From contig SFFC01000103.1 of assembly GCA_004556985.1 (NCBI GenBank), positions 1 through 7,449 of the forward strand: a DNA stretch of 7,449 bases, read 5' to 3'. Positions within the stretch are counted from its first letter, which is position 1. Every line of letters starts with the position of its first letter. Both the position numbers and the translations under genes were made by a program. Shown one piece after another: positions 1 to 5,548 of this stretch. Below the pieces are notes generated by a model that was not told the DNA's origin, searched no databases, and worked only from the letters and a program-made list of their open reading frames with translations. This DNA comes from Clostridiales bacterium. Lineage in GTDB: Bacteria; Bacillota; Clostridia; Christensenellales; Aristaeellaceae.

Positions 1-735
1 CGCGTGATAGAAGATCTCGTCCGCCGTGCCGCGCTCGCAGACGCTGCCGGCATACATGACGATGACCTCGTCGCACAGGCTCGCGATGACGCCCAGGTCA
101 TGCGTGATCATGATGATCGCCATGCCGAGCTTCCTTTGCAGATCCTGCATCAGCTCGAGGATCTGCGCCTGAATCGTCACGTCCAGCGCGGTGGTCGGCT
201 CGTCCGCGATGAGGATATCCGGCTCGCAGGCCAGCGCCATCGCGATCATGACCCTCTGGCGCATGCCGCCGGAGAGCTCGAAGGGATACTGCTTCAGGCG
301 CTTTTCCGGCTCGTTGATGCCCACCAGCTGGAGCATCTCCACGGCGCGGGCCTTCGCCTGCTCGCCGTTGCGGTCGGTATGCAGCGTAATCGCCTCGACG
401 AGCTGGTTGCCGATGGTGTAGACCGGGTTGAGGCTCGTCATCGGATCCTGGAAGATGATCGAGATCTTGTTGCCGCGGATCCTGCGCATCGTCTCGTCGC
501 TCGCGCCGACGAGCTCCTGGCCCTTGAACTTGATGCTGCCGCCGACGATCCTGCCGGGATGCGTCAGAATCTGAAGAATCGAATAGGCCGTCACCGACTT
601 GCCCGAGCCGGACTCGCCGACGATGCCCAGAACCTTGCCGCTGTCCAGGTTGAAGGAGATGCCGTTGACCGCCTTGACCTCGCCCGAGGGGGTGAAGAAG
701 GAGGTGCGCAAATCCCTGACTTCAAGCATTGCCAT
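1..735 (-). CDS. oppD: Oligopeptide/dipeptide ABC transporter ATP-binding protein (OppD/DppD type), partial, C-terminus outside window
   Basis: This is one of the two cytoplasmic ATPases that power peptide import through the OppB/OppC channel. The 245 residues visible hold a complete nucleotide-binding domain: Walker A GESGSGKS (about 40-47), Q-loop FQDPMTSLNP (Q96), signature LSGGMRQR (154-161), Walker B ILIADE with catalytic E179, D-loop TALD, and the switch histidine in ITHD (H212). The FQDPMTSLNP and LSGGMRQR forms are typical of the Opp/Dpp/nickel subfamily. The reading frame is open at base 1, so the C-terminal part, where this subfamily normally carries a peptide-transporter extension (often Cys-rich), lies outside. 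The ATG at 735 is preceded by AAGGAGG at good spacing; a second in-frame ATG two codons later is possible. It starts 19 nt after the oppC stop, so it belongs to the same leftward operon. The substrate (oligopeptide, dipeptide or other) cannot be decided from this domain. Confidence 0.95.
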   Translation of the reverse strand, partial: MAMLEVRDLRTSFFTPSGEVKAVNGISFNLDSGKVLGIVGESGSGKSVTAYSILQILTHPGRIVGGSIKFKGQELVGASDETMRRIRGNKISIIFQDPMTSLNPVYTIGNQLVEAITLHTDRNGEQAKARAVEMLQLVGINEPEKRLKQYPFELSGGMRQRVMIAMALACEPDILIADEPTTALDVTIQAQILELMQDLQRKLGMAIIMITHDLGVIASLCDEVIVMYAGSVCERGTADEIFYHA

Positions 736-754
736 AATCTGTCTCCTCCTTGCC

Positions 755-1801
755 TTACGAGCGCAGCTTCGGGTCAAACGCGTCGCGCAGACCGTTGCCC
801 AGCAGATTGAACGAAAGCACGATCAGGAAGATCGACAGCGCCGGGAAAAGCAGCATATAGGGATAGGAAACCAGGCCGCCGCGCGCGTCGGAGGCGAGGC
901 TGCCCAGCGAGGGCATCGGCATCGAGACGCCCATGCCGACGAACGAGAGGAAGGACTCGGTGAAAATCGCGCTGGGGATCTGCATCGCCGCCGTGATGAT
1001 GATGACGGAGACGCAGTTGGGAATCATGTGCTTGCGGATGATGTGCGCCGGGGAGGCGCCCATCGCGCGGGCGGCGAGCACGTATTCCTGCTCCTTGATG
1101 GAGAGGATCTGGCCGCGCACCTGGCGCGCCATGCCGACCCAGTAGAGCAGACCGAAGACGATGAAGATCGAGATCATGCCGGCGCCGAGCTTGACGACCA
1201 GCTCATTCTTCGAGTTGCTGATCATGTCCTTGATCGCCACAGAGAGCAGGATGACGATCAGCACATCCGGCAGGGAGTAGATGATGTCGACAATGCGCAT
1301 CATGATCAGGTCGACCCGCCCGCCGAAATAGCCGGAGATCGAGCCGTAAATGATGCCGATGAAGACGACGATCAGCGCGGAGATAAAGCCGACCAGCAGC
1401 GAAATGCGCGTGCCGTAGATCACGCGGATGCAGTAGTCGCGGCCGAGGTTATCCGTGCCCATGATGTGGGGGAAGATCTTTTCGCCGGCGTTGATGCGCG
1501 CCATTTCCTTCTTCGAATACTCGAAGGGCTGCAGGTACTTGCCGGTGACGTCCTGCTGCGTGTAGTTGTAGGGATAGACCATCGGCACGAAGATCGCGAT
1601 CAGCGTGATGACGATCAGGACGATGAGGCAGGCCATCGCCATCTTGTTCTTCGCCAGACGGCGCATCGCGTCCTTCATGAAGGAGACGGACTCGCGCCGC
1701 GTGACAATCTGCTCCTTCTCCTCGTCGCTCGCCCGGTCAAAGAGATTCGGGTCGAGCTGAAGGCTCAGCGGATTTTTCTTGAGCTTCTTTTCGTTTTCCA
1801 T
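755..1801 (-). CDS. oppC: Oligopeptide/dipeptide ABC transporter permease (OppC/DppC type)
   Basis: Inner-membrane permease that pairs with OppB to form the peptide translocation channel. The 348-residue protein has a charged cytoplasmic N-terminus (about 1-50), a first membrane segment (about 53-76), an extracytoplasmic stretch carrying the family hallmark HIMGTDNLGRD (112-122), then five more hydrophobic segments. The EAA loop that docks the ATPase is at about 240-262 (LAARAMGASP...HMIPN). The C-terminal segment ends in NLLGNGLRDAFDPKLRS, the usual OppC/DppC ending. Length is slightly above the family norm of about 300, owing to the longer N-terminus and the extra residues between the first membrane segment and the GTDNLGRD motif. 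The start ATG at 1801 has GAGGAG 7 nt upstream. The gene lies 11 nt after oppB and 19 nt before oppD, so the three are surely co-transcribed. The ligand is not deducible from the permease. Confidence 0.95.
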   Translation of the reverse strand: MENEKKLKKNPLSLQLDPNLFDRASDEEKEQIVTRRESVSFMKDAMRRLAKNKMAMACLIVLIVITLIAIFVPMVYPYNYTQQDVTGKYLQPFEYSKKEMARINAGEKIFPHIMGTDNLGRDYCIRVIYGTRISLLVGFISALIVVFIGIIYGSISGYFGGRVDLIMMRIVDIIYSLPDVLIVILLSVAIKDMISNSKNELVVKLGAGMISIFIVFGLLYWVGMARQVRGQILSIKEQEYVLAARAMGASPAHIIRKHMIPNCVSVIIITAAMQIPSAIFTESFLSFVGMGVSMPMPSLGSLASDARGGLVSYPYMLLFPALSIFLIVLSFNLLGNGLRDAFDPKLRS

Positions 1802-1812
1802 CTCAGTTCTCC

Positions 1813-2739
1813 TCAGGACAGGTCGATGCGCGGGTCAAGCAGCTTGTAGATGACATCCGCCAGGAAGTTCATGGTCACGATCATCACGGCGAGGAAGATC
1901 GTCACGCCCATGATCATCATGTAGTCGGTTCTCAGCATGCTGTTGACGAACAGACGGCCCAGGCCCGGCACGGAGAAGATGTTCTCCACGACCATGCTGC
2001 CCGTCAGGATGCTCGCCATCATCGGGCCGGCGTAGGTGACGACCGGGCCGAGCGCGTTCTTGAGCGCGTGCTTGAAGATAACCTTGTTGTTGCGCAGGCC
2101 CTTCGCCCGCGCCGTGCGGATGTAGTCCTGACCCAGCACGTCGAGCATGCTCGATCGCTCCAGGCGCGTGATGTACGCCATTGGATAGAGGGAGAGGGAG
2201 AGCGTCGGCAGGATCATGCCGCCCTCCTGGTTCGCCATCGTCGGCAGCACCTTGAGCTTGAGCGCGAAGATGATCAGCAGCAGCGTCGCGATGACGAAGG
2301 AGGGCATGGAGACCAGCCCCGTCGTCACGACCTGGATGATCTTGTCCAGCAGCCGGCCCCGGCACAGCGCGGCCAGCGCGCCCAATATGATGCCGCATAC
2401 GATTGCCAGCGCCGCGGCGCCCAGACCCAGCTGCGCCGAATAGGAGAAGCCGCCCATGATCAGATCGCTCACCGTTGAGCCGATCCACTTGGTCGACAGG
2501 CCGAAATCGCCATGCAGAATGTTCTTGAGGTAGTTGAAAAACTGCACGGGCACGGGTTTGTCAAAGCCGTATTTCGCCTCCAGCGCCGCGATGGTCGCGT
2601 CGCTCTTGGCCTTTTCGGAGCTGAACGGGCTGGCCGGAATCGCGTGCATCACGAAAAACGTGATCGCGATGACCAGGAAGATGGTCAGCAGCGCCATCAG
2701 CAGACGCTTGACGACATACATCAGAAACTTGGAACTCAT
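1813..2739 (-). CDS. oppB: Oligopeptide/dipeptide ABC transporter permease (OppB/DppB type)
   Basis: Permease subunit, first gene of the leftward opp operon. The 308-residue protein begins with the classic OppB/DppB N-terminus: a short basic start, YVVKRLL, then a membrane segment (about 12-33) ending in FFVMHAIP. It continues through HGDFGLS (76-82) and five further hydrophobic segments. The EAA loop is at about 208-233 (TARAKGLRNNKV...HALKNAL), and the protein ends in ADVIYKLLDPRIDLS. VFSVPGLGRL-type text (ENIFSVPGLGRL, 252-262) is also a family signature. I chose the ATG at 2739 because GGAGG sits 5 nt upstream and the protein then starts exactly where the family does. The longer open frame reaching 2826 would run through the predicted promoter and has no ribosome binding site. 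The usual order oppB-oppC-oppD is kept, but no substrate-binding protein gene precedes it, so that gene is further left or elsewhere. Confidence 0.95.
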   Translation of the reverse strand: MSSKFLMYVVKRLLMALLTIFLVIAITFFVMHAIPASPFSSEKAKSDATIAALEAKYGFDKPVPVQFFNYLKNILHGDFGLSTKWIGSTVSDLIMGGFSYSAQLGLGAAALAIVCGIILGALAALCRGRLLDKIIQVVTTGLVSMPSFVIATLLLIIFALKLKVLPTMANQEGGMILPTLSLSLYPMAYITRLERSSMLDVLGQDYIRTARAKGLRNNKVIFKHALKNALGPVVTYAGPMMASILTGSMVVENIFSVPGLGRLFVNSMLRTDYMMIMGVTIFLAVMIVTMNFLADVIYKLLDPRIDLS

Positions 2740-2771
2740 GCGCACCTCCGCGTCGGGGACATGAAATCTCA

Positions 2772-2795
2772 ATGATCTCATGAAAATGATATGAT
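2772..2795. repeat. Imperfect inverted repeat at the predicted opp transcription start (operator candidate)
   Basis: ATGATCTCAT (2772-2781) and ATGATATGAT (2786-2795) are inverted copies, 8 of 10 positions pairing, around a 4-base centre (GAAA). The repeat sits directly downstream of the -10 box and covers the expected +1, a usual place for a repressor operator. It could also form a weak hairpin at the 5' end of the mRNA. The regulator is unknown. Confidence 0.4.
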
Positions 2796-2797
2796 CT

Positions 2798-2826
2798 ATT
2801 GTAAAACAAATGCAAGAAAAAATCAA
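2798..2826 (-). promoter_or_regulatory. Promoter of the oppBCD operon
   Basis: Read on the minus strand: -35 TTGATT (complement of 2821-2826), a 17-bp spacer, and -10 TACAAT (complement of 2798-2803), which matches sigma70/sigma-A consensus at 4/6 and 5/6. It lies in an AT-rich pocket inside GC-rich DNA. Transcription would start near 2791, giving an untranslated leader of about 50 nt before the oppB ATG at 2739. An alternative -35 TTGCAT with TATCAT at 18-bp spacing overlaps it and is somewhat weaker. Confidence 0.65.
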
Positions 2827-2901
2827 GGGATTTCAACTCTGAAACTCATCTTCTTCGGTAATTCCCGCTCTATACGGGTTTTTATGAGGAAAAAACACCG
2901 C

Positions 2902-2934
2902 AAAAAAATGCGGATTCTCAAAATCCGCATTTTT
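2902..2934 (-). terminator. Intrinsic terminator of the ROK kinase gene
   Basis: A 13-bp perfect stem (2904-2916 with 2922-2934; core ATGCGGATT/AATCCGCAT) closes a 5-base loop. On the minus strand it is followed by an uninterrupted run of seven T (complement of 2902-2908). It begins about 33 nt after the ROK kinase stop codon, so it ends that transcript before the opp promoter. Read on the plus strand the stem is also followed by five T, but no plus-strand gene needs it. Confidence 0.88.
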
Positions 2935-2966
2935 CACGTTCTTAACTTTCAATTTTCGCTTCCAGG

Positions 2967-3854
2967 TCAGTCGTGCGCCTCCAGCGCCCGCGCGCCCAGC
3001 AGCAGCGCGCCCGCGACGCCCGAATTGATGCCCAGCGCCGGCGGAACAATATAGCTGTCGATCCCCTCCGGCGTCAGCCGAGGCGAGGCGACGTAGCCGC
3101 CCAGCAGCTCCAGCGTCTTTTTGCGGATGCGCGGGAAGAGATGCGCCTGCTGCATGACGCCGCCGCCCAGCACGATGATCTCCGGCGAGACGGCGACGAT
3201 CATGTTTGCGCACATCTGCGCCAGATAGGTCGCCTCCAGCTCCCAGGCGGGGTGATCCTCCGTCATCAGCTTGGCGGAGAGGCCCCAGCGCTTCTCGATC
3301 GCCGGGCCGCTGGCCAGGCCCTCCAGGCAATGGCTGTGGAAGGGGCAGATGCCGTCGGGCATCGTGTCCTCCTCCCGCGGGGCGAGGAACATATGGCCGA
3401 TCTCCGGATGCACGAGCCCGTGCACGACCTTGCCGTCCAGCACAAGGCCTCCGCCGATGCCCGTTCCGACGGTCACATACAGCAGGCTCGAAAGGCCCTT
3501 GCCCGCGCCCATCGTGTATTCCGCCAGCGCGGCGGCGTTGACGTCCGTGTCGATGGCGGCGGGAACGCCCAAGCGCGCGCTCAGCTCGCGCAGCAGCGGA
3601 TAGCCCTGCCACTCCGTCTTGGGCGTGTTGGTGATGCTGCCGTAGTCAGGCGAGTCCGGATTCAAATCCAGCGGGCCGAAGGAGCCGATGCCCAGCGCCG
3701 CCACGTCAAACTTGCCGATAAAATCGACGATCTGCGGGATGGTCACCTCGGGCGAAGCCGTCGGGAAGCTCGCCCGCTGCAGCACGCCGCCCTGCGGGTT
3801 GCCGATCGAGCAGACCATCTTGGTGCCGCCTGCCTCCAATGCGCCGATAAACAT
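2967..3854 (-). CDS. ROK-family sugar kinase, fructokinase-like (YdhR/GmuE/ScrK type)
   Basis: Cytoplasmic ATP-dependent sugar kinase, most likely phosphorylating fructose or a related hexose to the 6-phosphate. The 295-residue protein starts with the family phosphate-1 loop LEAGGTKMVCSIG (about 6-18). It has LGIGSFGPLDL (54-64), the substrate and catalytic segment AIDTDVNAAALAE (100-112, catalytic Asp expected at D104), the glycine-rich TVGTGIGGG (128-136), and a zinc-binding region: H154, then CPFHSHC (170-176) leading into LEGLASGPAI. The phosphate-2/adenosine region is IIVLGGGVM (226-234). Length and motif order match the Bacillus YdhR-like fructokinases. There is no N-terminal helix-turn-helix, so this is an enzyme and not a ROK repressor. 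The start ATG at 3854 follows AAGGGGG by 9 nt. It stands alone between its own promoter and terminator. Sugar specificity (fructose, mannose, other) is inference from family resemblance. Confidence 0.93.
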   Translation of the reverse strand: MFIGALEAGGTKMVCSIGNPQGGVLQRASFPTASPEVTIPQIVDFIGKFDVAALGIGSFGPLDLNPDSPDYGSITNTPKTEWQGYPLLRELSARLGVPAAIDTDVNAAALAEYTMGAGKGLSSLLYVTVGTGIGGGLVLDGKVVHGLVHPEIGHMFLAPREEDTMPDGICPFHSHCLEGLASGPAIEKRWGLSAKLMTEDHPAWELEATYLAQMCANMIVAVSPEIIVLGGGVMQQAHLFPRIRKKTLELLGGYVASPRLTPEGIDSYIVPPALGINSGVAGALLLGARALEAHD

Positions 3855-3869
3855 AGCCGTTTTCCCCCT

Positions 3870-3914
3870 TTACACCGCGCGGCGCCGCGCATAAAGCCGC
3901 CGCGCGCCGCGCAT
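3870..3914 (-). other. Possible 14-codon upstream ORF in the ROK kinase leader
   Basis: In the untranslated leader of the kinase transcript, an ATG at 3914 opens a 14-codon frame with six arginine codons (peptide MRGARRLYARRRAV) that ends in TAA. The stop is immediately followed by the GGGGG of the kinase ribosome binding site. A termination site this close could couple translation to the kinase start. Against it, only a weak AGG lies just before the ATG (a better AGGAGG is about 20 nt away), and arginine codons are expected by chance in such GC-rich DNA. Confidence 0.15.
3877..3890. repeat. 14-bp perfect GC palindrome just before the ROK kinase ribosome binding site
   Basis: GCGCGGCGCCGCGC is its own reverse complement and ends about 7 nt from the G-rich ribosome binding site of the kinase. 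A further GC-rich self-complementary stretch lies at about 3921-3935. In the mRNA these could fold into stable hairpins. Because the whole segment consists almost only of G and C, chance is a real alternative. Confidence 0.4.
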
Positions 3915-3954
3915 CCTGAAGCGCGCAGCGCGCGCCTCCTCTGTCCTTTTCCCG

Positions 3955-3975
3955 ATGATACGCCCCCATGATACG
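3955..3975. repeat. Direct repeat ATGATACG over the ROK kinase -10 region
   Basis: Two identical copies of ATGATACG, at 3955-3962 and 3968-3975, are separated by five C-rich bases (13-bp period). The right copy contains the -10 box, and the left copy lies at the expected transcription start. This could be a regulator site for the kinase and possibly for the divergent MATE gene, or a duplicated -10 box. Confidence 0.4.
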
Positions 3976-3996
3976 ACATGCGCGCCGCCGTGTCAA
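3968..3996 (-). promoter_or_regulatory. Promoter of the ROK kinase gene
   Basis: On the minus strand: a perfect -35 TTGACA (complement of 3991-3996), a 17-bp spacer, and -10 TATCAT (complement of 3968-3973, 5/6 to consensus). Transcription would start near 3961, about 107 nt before the kinase ATG. It lies within the 188-bp gap shared with the divergent MATE gene. No comparable promoter is evident for the MATE gene on the plus strand. An inverted pair CCGCCG (3985-3990) and CGGCGG (4006-4011) flanks the -35 box. Confidence 0.75.
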
Positions 3997-4030
3997 ACCT
4001 TTTTTCGGCGGTGTGTTTTCCGCCCGGAGA

Positions 4031-4035
4031 GGAGG
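4031..4035 (+). promoter_or_regulatory. Ribosome binding site fixing the MATE start
   Basis: GGAGG lies 7 nt before the ATG at 4043 in a purine-rich run. The alternative in-frame ATG at 3968 has no such site and would add 25 Arg-rich residues encoded inside the ROK promoter region, so 4043 is taken as the start. Confidence 0.85.
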
Positions 4036-4042
4036 GAAACCC

Positions 4043-5380
4043 ATGGCCCAGGGCCACGCAGAGGCGCTGCTGCACGGCGACGTGCGCGCGCACATCGTCC
4101 GCCTTTCGCTGCCCAGCCTGGCCGCGATGCTCGCCTCCGGGCTGGGCACGCTGCTCGACGCGCTGATGCTCAGCCGCCTTGGCAGCGAGGCGACGGCCGC
4201 CGCCGCAGTCGGCTTTCCGCTGCTGACGCTGTATCAGACCATCGGCTTCACGCTGGGCATGGGCGCGGGCGCGCTCATGAGCCAGGCAATCGGCCGTGGG
4301 GAGGAGGAGCTGCCCGGCCGCGCCGCCGCGCTCTCCCTGCTGCTCGCACTCCTGCTGAGCGTCACGCTGTCGGTGCTCTCCCTGCTGCTGCCCGGGCCGC
4401 TCCTGCAGCTGCTGGGCGCGGGAGAGCAGACCCCAGCGCAAGCCCTGCGCTACATCCGCTTTCTGCTGCTGAGCGCGCCGTTGCTCTGCCTGAGCCTCGT
4501 GCTCAGCAGCCTGCTGCGCGCGCAGGGGCGCGCGGGGGCCTATGGCGCCGCCTTTGCCGCCGGCGCAGCGCTGGGCGCGGCGCTCGAGGCGCTGCTGGCT
4601 TTGCGCATGCAGCTGGGCCTGACGGGCATCGGCATCGCGATGATCGCCCGCGAGGCCTTGACGCTCCTGCTGCTGGCGACGGGCGCCGTCCGCTGCCGCC
4701 TGCGCCTCCTGTATTCCTCGCCCGGCGTGCTTGTGCAGATGCTGCGCTACGGCCTGCCGACGCTTTTGCGCCAGGGACTGATGAGCGTCTCCGGCGTGCT
4801 GCTCAACCGGGCGGCCGTATCCTTTGGCGAGGCTGCGCTCGGCGGCATGGGGCTGGCCGTGCGCGCGCTGTCGCTCGTCTCCTCCGCCGTGATCGGCTTT
4901 GGGCAGGGCTTTCAGCCCGTCTGCGGCGTCTGCGCCGGGGCCGGGCGGATGGATCGCGTCCGCGAGGGCTTTTTCTTCTGCCTGCGCGCGGTGGTGCTTT
5001 CGCTGCTCCTGCTCGGGGCGCTGCTCTTCCCCTTCGCCGGGCCGCTGCTTGCGCGCTTTGGCGCGCCGCAGGAGGCCGTCGCCTTCGGCGCGCGCGTGCT
5101 CCGGGCGCAGAGCGTCGTGCTCTTCGCGCAGGGCGCCGTCGTGCTTTTCAACATGCTGACGCAGTCCCTCGGGCTGACCGTCCGCGCCGCGCTCGTGGCG
5201 ACCAGCCGCCAGGGCTTCGTGCTCATCCCCCTGCTGCTCCTCCTGCCGCGCCTTGCCGGGGAGACGGGGCTCGTCCTGTGCCAGAGCGTCAGCGACGTGC
5301 TCTCCTTCCTGCTCGCGCTGGCGCTGACCCGGGGCATTCTCCCCCGCCCGCAAAGGACCGGCGATGCAGAAACCGGTTGA
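4043..5380 (+). CDS. MATE-family multidrug/small-molecule exporter
   Basis: Integral membrane cation-coupled antiporter of the MATE (NorM/DinF-like) family that exports drugs, metabolites or other small molecules. The 445-residue protein fits the family length (about 440-460) and two-lobe, twelve-helix pattern. N-lobe features: RLSLPSLAAMLASGLGTLLDALMLSRLG-type opening (about 20-47, with the family Asp at D39), GFTLGMGAGALMSQAIGRG (68-86), and LLLSAPLLCLSLVLSSLLRAQG (141-162). The C-lobe begins near LRYGLPTLLRQG (234-245) and carries the repeat signature GFGQGFQPVCGVCAGAG (285-301). The C-terminus is short and polar. No signal peptide is expected. It is divergent from the ROK kinase and 168 nt ahead of a serine hydrolase on the same strand. 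No terminator follows, so read-through into the hydrolase is likely. Codons are strongly GC-biased, more than in opp. The transported substrate cannot be told from sequence. Confidence 0.92.
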   Translation: MAQGHAEALLHGDVRAHIVRLSLPSLAAMLASGLGTLLDALMLSRLGSEATAAAAVGFPLLTLYQTIGFTLGMGAGALMSQAIGRGEEELPGRAAALSLLLALLLSVTLSVLSLLLPGPLLQLLGAGEQTPAQALRYIRFLLLSAPLLCLSLVLSSLLRAQGRAGAYGAAFAAGAALGAALEALLALRMQLGLTGIGIAMIAREALTLLLLATGAVRCRLRLLYSSPGVLVQMLRYGLPTLLRQGLMSVSGVLLNRAAVSFGEAALGGMGLAVRALSLVSSAVIGFGQGFQPVCGVCAGAGRMDRVREGFFFCLRAVVLSLLLLGALLFPFAGPLLARFGAPQEAVAFGARVLRAQSVVLFAQGAVVLFNMLTQSLGLTVRAALVATSRQGFVLIPLLLLLPRLAGETGLVLCQSVSDVLSFLLALALTRGILPRPQRTGDAETG

Positions 5381-5405
5381 CAGCCGCATCCGCCGTGCTT
5401 ACAAT
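5377..5405 (+). promoter_or_regulatory. Promoter of the serine-hydrolase gene, overlapping the MATE stop codon
   Basis: Perfect -35 TTGACA (5377-5382), a 17-bp spacer and -10 TACAAT (5400-5405, 5/6). The MATE stop TGA (5378-5380) is embedded in the -35 box. Transcription would start near 5412 and give a leader of about 137 nt before the ATG at 5549. It is one of the best promoter matches in the window, so the hydrolase can be expressed independently of the exporter. Confidence 0.75.
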
Positions 5406-5411
5406 GGAGCT

Positions 5412-5548
5412 GCCTTCCGGCGCAAACCGGCATGATGCCGGTTGCAAACCCTCCGAAATGTCATCAGTCCCGTTGCCTCGCGGCCGGGGCTGGAGCTTTG
5501 CAGAGGGATTAACGGAGCAAGACCGCCGGAGAAACGGAGGATCCTCCC
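5412..5548 (+). other. Long, possibly structured 5' leader of the serine-hydrolase mRNA
   Basis: The leader holds a clear hairpin: AACCGGC (5425-5431), loop ATGAT, GCCGGTT (5437-5443), extendable past a bulged A by two pairs (5422-5423 with 5444-5445). It also offers competing long-range pairs: TGCAAA (5443-5448) with TTTGCA (5497-5502), CCCTC (5449-5453) with GAGGG (5503-5507), and CTCCG with CGGAG (5451-5455, 5513-5517). The first two cannot readily form together, and the TGCAAA pairing also competes with the lower stem of the 5' hairpin. TGGAGCT occurs twice (from 5405 and from 5491). I could not match it to a riboswitch class I know. Whether it folds or senses anything is inference. Confidence 0.35.
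5536..5547 (+). promoter_or_regulatory. Ribosome binding site inside a perfect 12-bp palindrome
   Basis: GGAGGATCCTCC is fully self-complementary; its left half is the ribosome binding site of the serine hydrolase (GGAGG, 8 nt before ATG 5549). Folded on itself (4-bp stem, GATC loop) the mRNA would mask its own ribosome binding site, so it may act as a translational brake. The GGATCC centre is also a BamHI site, which by itself means nothing. Confidence 0.6.

Noticed and set aside
599..1849. 416-codon plus-strand frame opposite oppC and the start of oppD
   Set aside because: His/Asp/Arg-rich shadow of the minus-strand transporter genes.
2740..2826. Longer oppB start at 2826
   Set aside because: It would translate through the predicted promoter and operator, has no ribosome binding site, and extends beyond the family N-terminus.
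2864..2883. Small plus-strand hairpin CCCG/CGGG followed by a short T run
   Set aside because: Only four base pairs with a 7-base loop and no plus-strand gene upstream to terminate.
2791..3054. 87-codon plus-strand frame in the opp/ROK gap
   Set aside because: It runs through the terminator hairpin and the end of the ROK gene, with no ribosome binding site or recognisable domain.
2967..3854. ROK-family transcriptional repressor
   Set aside because: No N-terminal helix-turn-helix; the protein starts directly at the nucleotide-binding loop and has the short kinase length.
3743..5389. 548-codon open frame on the minus strand across the MATE gene
   Set aside because: Its product is a low-complexity run of Gln, Arg, Glu and Ala, a typical antisense shadow of a Leu/Ala-rich gene in GC-rich DNA; the MATE frame on the other strand has clear family motifs and a ribosome binding site.
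5412..5548. Known riboswitch (c-di-GMP, TPP, cobalamin, ZTP, guanidine, T-box) in the hydrolase leader
   Set aside because: None of the conserved cores of these classes could be matched by eye; only a loose GCAAA spacing resemblance to GEMM was seen, without its tetraloop and second helix.
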